23,682 nucleotides of DNA, taken from the NCBI GenBank assembly GCA_964550025.1, contig CAZJYI010000161.1, positions 1 through 23,682 on the forward strand, written 5' to 3'. Shown piece after piece: positions 16,269 through 23,682 of this stretch. This DNA is from CAZJYI01 sp964550025. Its GTDB lineage: Bacteria > Verrucomicrobiota > Kiritimatiellia > UBA8416 > CAYOBW01. Each line of letters begins with the position of its first letter. The stretch's first letter is position 1. The position numbers and the translations under genes are program-made. The notes below the pieces were generated by a model, which was given only the letters and a program-made list of their open reading frames with translations, did not search any database and had not been told where the DNA came from.

Positions 16269-17677
16269 GCAGTGTAGATCAACGTTACCGCGTCGGCCTG
16301 CCGCACCTCGATGGCGTCACCGTCACCCGCAACGCTGCCGCCCTCGTTGCGCACGTGAACCCGCGCTTCGAACTTCAGCCCCTCGCCGGCATGCGGCCCG
16401 AGCAGTCCGCCCCCGCGATGCGGCCCCATCTGCCCGGATAGCCTGAGCGTGTGATCGTCCAGCGCGGTGCATTCGCTGTTGTGGGGACTGTCGAGGGACA
16501 CCGTACCCGTGATCCGGCCGGGCCTGTCGCACGTGAGCCGCACGACCATGACCTGGTCGGGATGCGAGACGAACACCTCGCGCAGGAAACGGGCCTCCCC
16601 GATCCGGTAGCCGACCCTTGCGACGGCCTTCCGCATGTCAAGCTCACGGCGGTAGTCTACCGCCTCTCCATGGTCGGCCAGCTCGATCCACAAGTCGCCG
16701 AAGGTGTGGTAGGACTGCTGGTTCTTCGGGATACCCAGCATGTACTTGTCGCCAACGGCAAGCGCTTGTCGGAATTGCCCGTCCCTGATCAACTGTCTGA
16801 CCTCGGCGAGGTGTGACAGCGCGTTGGTGTTGTCGTAGCAGTTCGGGCCGCCGGTCCAGAGCGTGTCTTCGTTGAGCTGGATGTGCTCGCGGCTCACGCC
16901 GCCGTGCACCATACCCCCCAAACGCCCGTTGCCCACGGGAAACGCCTCGACCCACTCGCGCGCCGGCTGGCGCAGCCATGGGGTCAGCTCCGGGTCGTCA
17001 GGCGGCGGCGCCGAACCGGTGAGTGTCGCGGGAACGATCCCGTAACCGCGCGGGACCTTGAGTGCCAGTCCGCCCGGCGCCATGCTGACGAAGCGGCCAC
17101 CGTCCGGCTTCGCGAAATCCCACTCGGCGACGCGGCCGGGCAAGCCGTGTGACTTGCGTTCCGGATCGCCTGCCAGCCTGCCGATCTCGTCAGGCGTCAG
17201 GGCGCGGCCGTAGATGGAAACCCGGGCCATCTCGCCCAGGAAGCGGTTGCGACCGGTGTGGTCGGACCCCACGCAGAGCGGATGCCGATTGCCCACGAGC
17301 TTCGCACCGGTCTTGAACGTCATGCTCGCAACGCGTTTGCCGTCGACATAGAGACTCATCACGCCTTTCGCGGCATTGAACACGCCGGCCACGTGGGACC
17401 ACCTGTCGGCGGCGAGGTCGGCCGCAAAGCTCACCGCCCCCTCGTACTTCTCCGTGCGCACGATCATCCGGAGCGAATTGCCCGGGAACGTGTCCAGCAT
17501 GTACCCGCTCTGGGTGCCGGCGGTGCCCTTGTCGATGATGCGGCCGCCCTCGCGCGCCATCGTCCGGGGCTTGATCCAAGCCTCGAGGGTCAACGACTCC
17601 TTCAGATCGACGGCATCACAGTGTGCAACGCGATAGAGTGGCGACGGCGGGTGGGCGGGAAGGTTCAGGATGGAGAG
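16241..17677 (-). pseudogene. LamG domain plus GH95 N-terminal domain, truncated at both ends
   Basis: The open frame runs from an in-frame TAG at 17678-17680 to a TAG at 16241. The first about 190 residues form a LamG/concanavalin-like domain (SLTLEAWIKPR, DRWSHVAGVFN, LYVDGKRVAS, ARVSIYGRALTPDEIGRL). The GH95 N-terminal beta-sandwich follows: PAREWVEAFPVGNGRLGGMV, HIQLNEDTLWTGGP and YHTFGDLWIEL. Homology stops at VTLIYTAATS, after which the frame closes four codons later. No signal peptide or plausible ATG exists, because LamG-like sequence continues upstream right to the TAG. The TTG at 17591-17593 is inside a beta strand and is not a convincing start. The locus therefore lost both its N-terminus and its middle. 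Confidence 0.82.
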
Positions 17678-17982
17678 CTAGTTGACAGTGCCACTCCAGT
17701 TCTGAGCCCGTAGGGAACGAGTAGTAGAGCTTTGCTCGTTCGTCGTTCAAGCCGGGCTCAAGAGAACGCGGCAACAATCGTATGTAGCGAACAAACCCGA
17801 AGCTTCCCGCCCACAAGGGGCGGGGATTCCCTTCTTTCGTCCCCGCTATGGACATCCACCCACTTTCTTCGCTTGCGCCCCGCCGATCATGCGCGCGCGT
17901 GGTTCGGTATGGACGATCAGCGAAAGTCCGACTACGGTGTTCAAACCCAACACGGACGCAATCCAGGAAGGGAGCGTGAGCG
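17678..17982. other. Structured intergenic region between divergent GH95 remnant and propeller gene
   Basis: No gene is evident. On the plus strand TGAGCCCG (17703-17710) pairs with CGGGCTCA (17753-17760), and within it GAACGAG (17715-17721) pairs with CTCGTTC (17735-17741). A second hairpin, TTCCCGCCC/GGGCGGGGA (17804-17826), follows. Read on the minus strand this second hairpin resembles the terminal hairpin of IS200/IS605-type elements. The region ends with the ribosome site of the gene at 17983. Confidence 0.5.
17804..17826 (-). mobile_element. Hairpin resembling an IS200/IS605-family right end (possible relic)
   Basis: On the minus strand, GAATCCCCGCCC leads into a 5-base loop and GGGCGGGAAG, a form I associate with right-end (TnpB guide RNA-type) hairpins of IS200/IS605 elements. 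There is no tnpA or tnpB reading frame here. A TCAA on the minus strand at 17681-17684 abuts the point where GH95 homology begins, but the spacing to the hairpin is longer than usual. This is a resemblance only. Confidence 0.22.
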
Positions 17983-20900
17983 ATGCGTAAGAGTACGATT
18001 TGGTTGATGGTGGTTTCCTGCACCCTTTTTGTCCGGACCACCCACGGAGGGTTGTTGGAGGATTCCGGGATCAAGGGCGGTCTTGTTGTGTCGCTAGGCT
18101 GGGACGACGCCAGTCGTGACGCGCTGATGGAAGCCGCGGCAACGGGACCGTACCTGGTTCAGTTCCTGGATACTGATGCCGGGAAGGTGGAGCAGGCACG
18201 CGGGCACATACAGATGAAGGACCTTTACGGCCGGGTCTCGGCGAACGTGTTCGACGGGGAGAATCTGCCGTACATCAACGACCTCGTGAACATGATAGTA
18301 GCGAGTGGCGAATGGCGGGTGGCCGGTGACGAGATAGCCAGGGTGCTGGTCCCGCGGGGTACGGCATTGGCCAGAGCCCCCCTGAAACCTGAAACCGGCA
18401 ACCTGAAACCTGAGTCTCCGGCGGGGCTGAAGGGTTGGCACAGGTATAGCAAGCAGGTCCCGCCGGAGATCGACGAGTGGTCGCACTGGATGCACGGGCC
18501 CGACAACAACCCGGTGGCGAAGGACACGAAGATCGACGTGCCGCGCAACCTCCAGTGGGTGCACGGGCCGAACTGGATATCGAGCCACAATCTCAACCCC
18601 GGCGTCAGCGCCGTGGTTTGCTCCGGCGGGCGGGTGTTCTCCATCATCAACGAGATGCCTCCCGGCATCAAGGGAAGGGACGACAAGTGGGTTCTCACGG
18701 CAAGGGGTGCTTTCAACGGGCTGGTTCTATGGGCACGCCCGATAAAGGAGTGGGGCTGGACGCACTGGTCGGAAAAGGAAGAGAGCGTCGAGATGCGCTT
18801 TGTCCCACCCTTCCAGGTGATGCGCCGGTTGGTGGCCGCGCAAGACATGCTCTTTGTTACACCGGGATTCTACAGCCCCGTTCATGTTCTCGACGCGGCC
18901 ACGGGTGAAGAACTGAGAGTCATCGAAGGCACTGAGAAGACTTTCGAGATACTCCATGCGGCCGGGAAACTCTACCTGGCGGTGAACGAATCGATTGGTA
19001 CGGACAGAATGATCCCCGCCATCAGCGTGAGGTGTGCCAATCCGAAGACAGGGGAGATCGCGTGGAAGACGGGAGGATTCCGCGGTATCTCAGGCAAACT
19101 GAACTCGCTCTACAAGCACGCCAACGTCTTCATTACAGCCGGCAGCGGCAACATCACCCTGCTCAATGGAGACGAGCTGGTCAGCCTTGACCAGGAGACC
19201 GGCAAAGAGAAGTGGCGCCGTCCGCGTCCCGGCAGAAGAGTCCGCCTCTCCGACGAAGACATCAACAGCCTTGCGCCCCGCAAAACGCGCAGTGCCAACG
19301 TGCCCAAGTACCGTGCCGACCAGTTCTTCCCGAACAACTGCGCCATCGCTCACAGCGACGGCGTCATTGTTCTGACCGAGATAAAGGACGATCCGAAGAA
19401 CATGAAGACGAGGCTCGGCAAGACGGGTTACACCGCAGCCTATGACGCCGTGTCGGGAAAGGAGCTCTGGCGCTTTGACTGCGTCACGTTCGCCCACTTC
19501 ACCCCGCCCGATGTCTTCGTCATCAACGGGCTGGTATGGACACTTGACGGTGAGACCAGGTCCTATGTCGGTCTGGATCTTCGAACGGGCAGGAAGAAGC
19601 GATCCTACCCGGTCGAAGACATGATATGGAAAGCGGGGGGACACCAGCTCTGCTTCCGCAACAAGGCGACGACTGAAATGATCATATTCGGGAGGAGAAA
19701 GACCGAGTTCATAGACATCCGTACCGGCGAGATCAGCAAGCATGCCTGGATCAAGGGGATGTGCAACTACGGTGTCATGCCCGCCTACGGGATGATCTAC
19801 TATCCGCCGCACAACTGCTCCTGCTACATGCCCATCAAGAACACGGGATTCCGTGCGCAGACGGCACAGGGCTACACGGGCGGGGAGAAGTCTGAACGGC
19901 TGCTGAAGGGAAAGGCCTACGGGAGATCGTTCGTGGAAGCAGGTACGCTTTCGGATGCGGAATGGCCGATCTACCGGGCTGATGCTGCCCGCAGGGGGAG
20001 TCTGAGAACGTCGCTGCCGGAAGAACCGGCTTTGAAGTGGTCGACCGAGCTCCGGGCGCCCCTATCGCAGGTGATAGCCGTTGGCGACAGACTGTATGTC
20101 GCCGAGAGAGACGCCCACGGCATCTGCTGCCTGCGCAAGGACGATGGAAAGGTGCAGTGGCGCTACACCGCCGGCGGCAGGATCGATTCAGCCCCAACCT
20201 ACTGCGACGGCCGGCTGGTCGCGGGCTGCAGGGACGGGCATGTCTACTGCCTGGACGCAAAGACCGGTGAGCTCGTATGGCGCTTCCGCGGAGCACCCCA
20301 CGAGGCAGGCCTGGTGGCGTACGGACAAGTGGAATCGGTCTGGCCGGTGCACGGGAGCATGATCGTCGAGAAAGGGAAGGTGTACTGTCTTGCCGGGCGG
20401 TCGTCACACCTCAACGGAGGCATGCATCTCTGTACGCTCGATCTGGAAACGGGAGAGGTCCTCAAGGAGAAGAAGCTCGTCCCGAACCTGGATTCGAACT
20501 ATGAATCCGAGGAAGCTGCTCGCTCGGACCTGATGGTTGTTGACGGTGACGCCATCCGCGTGCGCCACATGGAGTTCAACAGGGATGACATCGGTACCAT
20601 CAGGTTTGGAAAGGGCGCGAGTCGCGGACCGACCTTTCCGAGCAGCATCAGCACCTTCAGCGGCTTCCTTGACGAGAGTTGGTTCAATACGACCGTGTGG
20701 GCACTGGGTTCCGCAAGGGGGCAGGTCATGGCCTACGACGATACGCACGTGTTTGGATTGCTGGCCCACAAGAAGTTCGGCCAGAGCTGCGGGCATGACA
20801 TATTCAGGCTTGCCGGGGATGGGTATCTCCTCTTCTGCAAATCTACGTCCGGGAAGGGGGATCCGACAGCGAAGAAGCAGGGGCAGAGAAAAGGAAGGAA

Positions 20901-21201
20901 GACGAAAGGCGCCAAACCGGCCTTCAAGTGGTCGACCAGGGTGCCTCTGCGTGGCGAAGCCATGCTCCTGGGCGACAACTGCCTGTACGTTGCGGGCACA
21001 AGGGACATCGTGGATGAGAAGAACCCGTGGGCGCATGTCGAAGGAGCGAAAGGAGGCGTGATGGCCGTCTACTCGCGGGAGGACGGCAGAACCCTCGCCG
21101 AAGTCCCGCTCTCATCGCGTCCTGCGTTCGATGGCATGTCCGCATCGAAAGCGAACGTGTTTCTGGTCACGGAAGACGGAAGAGTCAGCTGCTATGAATA
21201 G
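17983..21201 (+). CDS. Secreted methyltransferase-like + PQQ-type beta-propeller protein
   Basis: This 1072-residue exported protein starts at ATG 17983, with AGGAAGGGAGCG shortly upstream. A signal peptide covers about 1-22 (MRKSTIWLMVVSCTLFVRTT). Residues about 30-150 form a Rossmann-like segment resembling a class I SAM methyltransferase: GGLVVSLGWDD in place of motif I, YLVQFLDTDAGKVEQARGHI, and IARVLVPRGTAL as the 'VLxPGG'-like strand. Motif I lacks the usual GxGxG, so catalysis is doubtful. WSHWMHGPDNNPVAKDT then leads into the propeller, with many blades of the type 'LVSLDQETGKEKWR', 'CLRKDDGKVQWRY' and 'CLDAKTGELVWRF'. This composite is familiar from planctomycete-like secretomes; its function is unknown. 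The linker contains two heptamer repeat tracts (18298-18332 and 18381-18415). Confidence 0.85.
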   Translation: MRKSTIWLMVVSCTLFVRTTHGGLLEDSGIKGGLVVSLGWDDASRDALMEAAATGPYLVQFLDTDAGKVEQARGHIQMKDLYGRVSANVFDGENLPYINDLVNMIVASGEWRVAGDEIARVLVPRGTALARAPLKPETGNLKPESPAGLKGWHRYSKQVPPEIDEWSHWMHGPDNNPVAKDTKIDVPRNLQWVHGPNWISSHNLNPGVSAVVCSGGRVFSIINEMPPGIKGRDDKWVLTARGAFNGLVLWARPIKEWGWTHWSEKEESVEMRFVPPFQVMRRLVAAQDMLFVTPGFYSPVHVLDAATGEELRVIEGTEKTFEILHAAGKLYLAVNESIGTDRMIPAISVRCANPKTGEIAWKTGGFRGISGKLNSLYKHANVFITAGSGNITLLNGDELVSLDQETGKEKWRRPRPGRRVRLSDEDINSLAPRKTRSANVPKYRADQFFPNNCAIAHSDGVIVLTEIKDDPKNMKTRLGKTGYTAAYDAVSGKELWRFDCVTFAHFTPPDVFVINGLVWTLDGETRSYVGLDLRTGRKKRSYPVEDMIWKAGGHQLCFRNKATTEMIIFGRRKTEFIDIRTGEISKHAWIKGMCNYGVMPAYGMIYYPPHNCSCYMPIKNTGFRAQTAQGYTGGEKSERLLKGKAYGRSFVEAGTLSDAEWPIYRADAARRGSLRTSLPEEPALKWSTELRAPLSQVIAVGDRLYVAERDAHGICCLRKDDGKVQWRYTAGGRIDSAPTYCDGRLVAGCRDGHVYCLDAKTGELVWRFRGAPHEAGLVAYGQVESVWPVHGSMIVEKGKVYCLAGRSSHLNGGMHLCTLDLETGEVLKEKKLVPNLDSNYESEEAARSDLMVVDGDAIRVRHMEFNRDDIGTIRFGKGASRGPTFPSSISTFSGFLDESWFNTTVWALGSARGQVMAYDDTHVFGLLAHKKFGQSCGHDIFRLAGDGYLLFCKSTSGKGDPTAKKQGQRKGRKTKGAKPAFKWSTRVPLRGEAMLLGDNCLYVAGTRDIVDEKNPWAHVEGAKGGVMAVYSREDGRTLAEVPLSSRPAFDGMSASKANVFLVTEDGRVSCYE
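18298..18332 (+). repeat. Heptanucleotide repeat tract A inside the propeller gene
   Basis: Five consecutive 7-base units of the form GTGGCGA are present with 1-3 differences each. The tract lies inside coding sequence in the methyltransferase-like domain and encodes roughly VASGEWRVAGDE. Seven is not a multiple of three, so each added or lost unit would shift the frame. Confidence 0.75.
18381..18415 (+). repeat. Heptanucleotide repeat tract B inside the propeller gene
   Basis: Five consecutive 7-base units of the form CCTGAAA are present; three are exact and two diverged. They encode roughly LKPETGNLKPES in the linker before the propeller. The tract is the same length as tract A but unrelated in sequence. 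Confidence 0.82.
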
Positions 21202-21222
21202 AGCTCCGGGGCTCGGCTTCAG

Positions 21223-21258
21223 CCGGGTCAGCGCTCTTGGGACGTCGTCTTGACCCGG
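21223..21258 (+). terminator. Hairpin after the propeller gene, possible terminator overlapping a promoter
   Basis: CCGGGTCA (21223-21230) pairs exactly with TGACCCGG (21251-21258) around 20 bases, beginning 22 bases after the stop at 21201. No T-run follows, so it is not a classic intrinsic terminator. Its right arm overlaps the putative -35 element TTGACC (21250-21255). Confidence 0.35.
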
Positions 21259-21279
21259 TGCGCCCGTTCCGACTACAGT
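21250..21279 (+). promoter_or_regulatory. Putative sigma70-type promoter for the first V-ATPase A gene
   Basis: TTGACC (21250-21255), an 18-base spacer and TACAGT (21274-21279) match the consensus hexamers at five and four positions. It would give a leader of about 165 bases. The same TTGACCCG-type element precedes the second copy, which supports the call. Confidence 0.3.
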
Positions 21280-21452
21280 CTCGGTCTTTCGCGGACTGGT
21301 GCAGGTGCAGCAGAGACGGCGGATTCCGCGAACGGGTATCGGCCGGCCGGCCCGGGCAAGCCCTCTCTCCGGGGCAACGCCGAGCCGCGGGGACTGTGCG
21401 CGGAGATCGGTTTCGGAATGGACCACGCACCTGGCCACAGAGAGGTAGTTTC

Positions 21453-23177
21453 ATGGACGACAAGGTGGTAACCGGCGCGATTACCGGCATCAACGGGAAT
21501 ATGGTGACGGTCAGGGTCTCCGGCAAGGTCCACCAGAACGAGCTTGCCTACGTGATTACAGGCGACGAAAGGCTCAAAGCCGAGATCATCAAGCTCGAAG
21601 GAGGCATCGCGTCTCTGCAGGTTTACGAGAGCACGCGAGGCCTGAAGGCGGGCGACCGGGTTGATTTCACGGGGGAGATGCTGTTCGTGAAGCTGGGCCC
21701 CGGCATTCTCGGGCAGGTCTACGACGGGCTTCAGAATCCGCTTCACAAGCTGGCGAAAGAGCACGGTTTCTTCCTTCGGCGCGGGGTGTTCTCCGACCCC
21801 CTTGACCTGGCAAGGGAATGGTTCTTCAGGCCTACGGCACAGGTGGGGACAACGGTCACGCGGGGCTCCGTCCTCGGCCACGTTCAGGAGAACAGTGTCC
21901 AGCACCTGATCATGGTGCCGTTTCATCTTTCGGGCACATACACGCTCACCGCCCTCGTTGAAGAGGATGAGTACCGCATCATCGACACGATTGCGGTGCT
22001 GACCGACGAAGACGGCCACGCCATTGACCTGACCATGGTGTTTGAGTGGCCCGTCAAAATCCCGATCACCGCCTATCGGCGAAAGCTGACCCCCGAAGAA
22101 CCCTTGGTCACGCAATGCCGCGTTATTGACACCCTGTGCCCAGTGTCGAAAGGTGGTTCGTTCTGCATCCCCGGCCCCTTCGGTGCGGGGAAAACCGTTC
22201 TACAGCAGACCACCAGTCGACACGCCCAGGTGGACATCGTCATTATTGCCGCCTGCGGCGAGCGGGCCGGAGAGATCGTCGAGACCATCCACGAGTTCGC
22301 GGAAATCGAGGATCCGCGGACCGGCCGCAAGCTGATGGAACGGACGGTTGTCATTGCCAACACGAGCTCCATGCCCGTAGCCGCGCGGGAAGCCTCGGTC
22401 TACACGGCCGTGACCCTCGGAGAGTACTACAGGCAGATGGGCCTCGACGTGCTTCTGCTGGCCGACTCAACATCTCGCTGGGCGCAGGCCATGCGCGAGC
22501 TCTCCGGGCGGCTGGAAGAGATTCCCGGCGAGGAGGCCTTCCCGGCCTACCTCGAGTCCCGCATTGCCGATTTCTACGAACGGTCAGGTTATGTCGATCT
22601 AGGGGATGCCCGGTTCGGCAGCTTGACGATCGGCGGTACGGTCAGCCCCGCCGGCGGGAACTTCGAAGAACCGGTGACCCAGGCCACTCTCAAGGTCGTG
22701 GATGCGTTCCACGGCCTCAGTCGAGCCCGGTCGGACGCCCGCAGGTTCCCCGCGATTGATCCCCTGGAAAGCTGGTCCCACGGCGAGGGTATCATTGACA
22801 GCGACCGCGTCGAGCGGGCGCGGGGCATCCTCCGCCAGGGAGACACAACATCCCAGATGATGATGGTCGTGGGGGAAGACGGCACGGCCATGGGTGACTT
22901 CGTTACGTATCTCAAGGCCGACCTGTTCGACTCGGTGTACCTCCAGCAGGACGCCTATCACGACGTCGACACCGCCACATCCGCGGAGCGACAGAGATAC
23001 GTCTTCGACAAGATTTTCGCCATCCTCGAGCAGGAACTGACCTTCAAGGACAAGGCGGAGGCCAGGCACTTTTTTGCCAGGCTCAACCAGATGTTCATCG
23101 ATTGGAATCGCATCGAAATGGGTACGACGGAGTTCAAAGAGCAGGAAGCAGCTATTGACGCGCATTGCAGAGCCTAG
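21453..23177 (+). CDS. ntpA: V/A-type H+/Na+-transporting ATPase catalytic subunit A (first copy)
   Basis: This is the catalytic A subunit of the rotary V/A-type ATPase, which hydrolyses or makes ATP at the A-B interface to move H+ or Na+ across the membrane. The 574-residue protein has full family length. An N-terminal beta-barrel covers about 5-70 and the A-type insertion about 110-190. The P-loop is GPFGAGKT (241-248), followed by IIAACGERAGEIVE with the catalytic Glu. LLLADSTSRWAQAMRELSGR follows, and the C-terminal helical domain comes last. The start is ATG 21453, with AGAGAGG upstream; an in-frame upstream extension to 21237 encodes unrelated arginine-rich sequence and is rejected. A second A gene begins 185 bases downstream. 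The B, D and membrane subunits are not in the window. Confidence 0.95.
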   Translation: MDDKVVTGAITGINGNMVTVRVSGKVHQNELAYVITGDERLKAEIIKLEGGIASLQVYESTRGLKAGDRVDFTGEMLFVKLGPGILGQVYDGLQNPLHKLAKEHGFFLRRGVFSDPLDLAREWFFRPTAQVGTTVTRGSVLGHVQENSVQHLIMVPFHLSGTYTLTALVEEDEYRIIDTIAVLTDEDGHAIDLTMVFEWPVKIPITAYRRKLTPEEPLVTQCRVIDTLCPVSKGGSFCIPGPFGAGKTVLQQTTSRHAQVDIVIIAACGERAGEIVETIHEFAEIEDPRTGRKLMERTVVIANTSSMPVAAREASVYTAVTLGEYYRQMGLDVLLLADSTSRWAQAMRELSGRLEEIPGEEAFPAYLESRIADFYERSGYVDLGDARFGSLTIGGTVSPAGGNFEEPVTQATLKVVDAFHGLSRARSDARRFPAIDPLESWSHGEGIIDSDRVERARGILRQGDTTSQMMMVVGEDGTAMGDFVTYLKADLFDSVYLQQDAYHDVDTATSAERQRYVFDKIFAILEQELTFKDKAEARHFFARLNQMFIDWNRIEMGTTEFKEQEAAIDAHCRA

Positions 23178-23250
23178 TCCGCAATCCTGTCAATTCTCCT
23201 GGCGGGACTGCTTGCGTTGGTCACTAACCGGGACTCGCCCCCCCGGTTGC

Positions 23251-23279
23251 TTGACCCGCAAGCCCTCCTTCCATAGACT
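23251..23279 (+). promoter_or_regulatory. Putative sigma70-type promoter for the second V-ATPase A gene
   Basis: TTGACC (23251-23256), a 17-base spacer and TAGACT (23274-23279) resemble the consensus at five and four positions. It would give a leader of about 77 bases before the ATG at 23363. It implies the second copy can be transcribed on its own. Confidence 0.33.
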
Positions 23280-23362
23280 TCCGGGCTCTTGAATTTGTGC
23301 GGACACGGCGGAGAGGGTGTTTCTGAGAACAGGCGATAAGCCTGACCCAGAGAGGTACTTTG

Positions 23363-23682
23363 ATGGATGATTCGGTGGTAACCGGTGTGATTACCGGAAT
23401 CAACGGGAATATGGTCACGGCCAGGGTCTCCGGCAAGATCCGCCAGAACGAGCTTGCGTACGTGATCACCGGTGATGAACGGCTCAAGGCCGAGATCATC
23501 AAGATCGAGGAAGGCATCGCCTCTCTGCAAGTGTACGAAAGCACGCGCGGCCTGAAGGCGGGCGACCGGGTCGAGTTCAGCGGGGAGATGCTGTTCGTGA
23601 AGCTCGGGCCCGGCATTCTCGGACAGGTCTACGACGGACTTCAGAATCCGCTTCACAAGCTGGCGGAAGAGCACGGTTTCTT
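23363..23682 (+). CDS. ntpA: V/A-type ATPase catalytic subunit A, tandem second copy (partial, runs off the window)
   Basis: The ATG at 23363 opens a frame that continues to the window edge (106 codons and two bases). It matches the N-terminus of the upstream A subunit at 96 of 106 residues with no gaps. The ten differences are mostly conservative (for example V26I, L48I, D71E, T73S). The sequence before the start, AGAGAGGTA followed by a short T-rich stretch, is shared with the first copy, so the duplication included the ribosome site. Only the N-terminal barrel and the start of the next segment are visible; the P-loop would lie beyond the edge, so whether this copy is complete and catalytic cannot be told. 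Confidence 0.92.
   Translation, partial: MDDSVVTGVITGINGNMVTARVSGKIRQNELAYVITGDERLKAEIIKIEEGIASLQVYESTRGLKAGDRVEFSGEMLFVKLGPGILGQVYDGLQNPLHKLAEEHGF

Noticed and set aside
15135..17677. Reading the GH95 locus as a simple one-base frameshift
   Set aside because: Restoring the frame would still leave the conserved middle segment absent, so a deletion is required.
17616..18074. Minus-strand frame of 152 codons across the divergent intergenic region
   Set aside because: It overlaps the signal peptide coding region of the propeller gene and the structured repeats, and its translation resembles no transposase or other family.
21237..21452. N-terminal extension of the V-ATPase A subunit by 72 residues
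   Set aside because: The extension is arginine-rich and unlike any A subunit. The second copy starts at the position equivalent to 21453, which settles the start.

Overview
The window looks like a chromosomal piece of a GC-rich environmental bacterium, most likely from the Planctomycetota-Verrucomicrobiota-Kiritimatiellota-Lentisphaerota (PVC) grouping. This placement is an inference from gene content, not from a marker phylogeny. The pointers are a secreted protein joining a methyltransferase-like domain to PQQ-type propeller repeats, a di-heme HzsA-like protein, a Tat-exported FAD oxidoreductase, a LamG + GH95 fucosidase locus, a DUF4838-like remnant and a V/A-type rather than F-type ATPase.

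Positions 306-7485 (+) hold a complete type I restriction-modification operon: a small excisionase-type helix-turn-helix protein, HsdM, a RhuM-family protein, a two-domain HsdS and HsdR. Every junction is a 4-base ATGA stop/start overlap, provided a 24-codon mini-ORF between hsdM and rhuM is counted. That mini-ORF carries a perfect 10-5-10 inverted repeat. A second repeat of identical geometry lies inside rhuM, and the two differ by three compensated base pairs. HsdS carries three tandem 12-base repeats in its central spacer, the position where copy number sets target spacing in EcoR124-like enzymes.

Positions 7486-8128 are a decayed junction with a minus-strand DUF4838-like fragment and a terminator-like hairpin. 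Positions 8129-9262 (+) encode a membrane-anchored beta-lactamase-fold serine hydrolase.

Positions 9338-17677 are all on the minus strand. In transcription order they hold a broken GH95 alpha-L-fucosidase, an AAA/DUF4143 ATPase with inverted repeats upstream, a Tat-signal FAD-dependent oxidoreductase and an HzsA-related di-heme protein. The GH95 gene has lost about 130-150 residues at a 10-base microhomology, which also shifts the frame, and it is truncated at its N-terminus.

Positions 17983-21201 (+) encode the large secreted methyltransferase-like/PQQ-propeller protein, whose domain linker contains two 35-base tracts of heptanucleotide repeats. Positions 21453-23177 (+) encode a V/A-type ATPase catalytic A subunit. 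A second, tandem A-subunit gene, about 91% identical over the visible 106 residues, starts at 23363 and runs off the window. No tRNA, rRNA or CRISPR array was seen.
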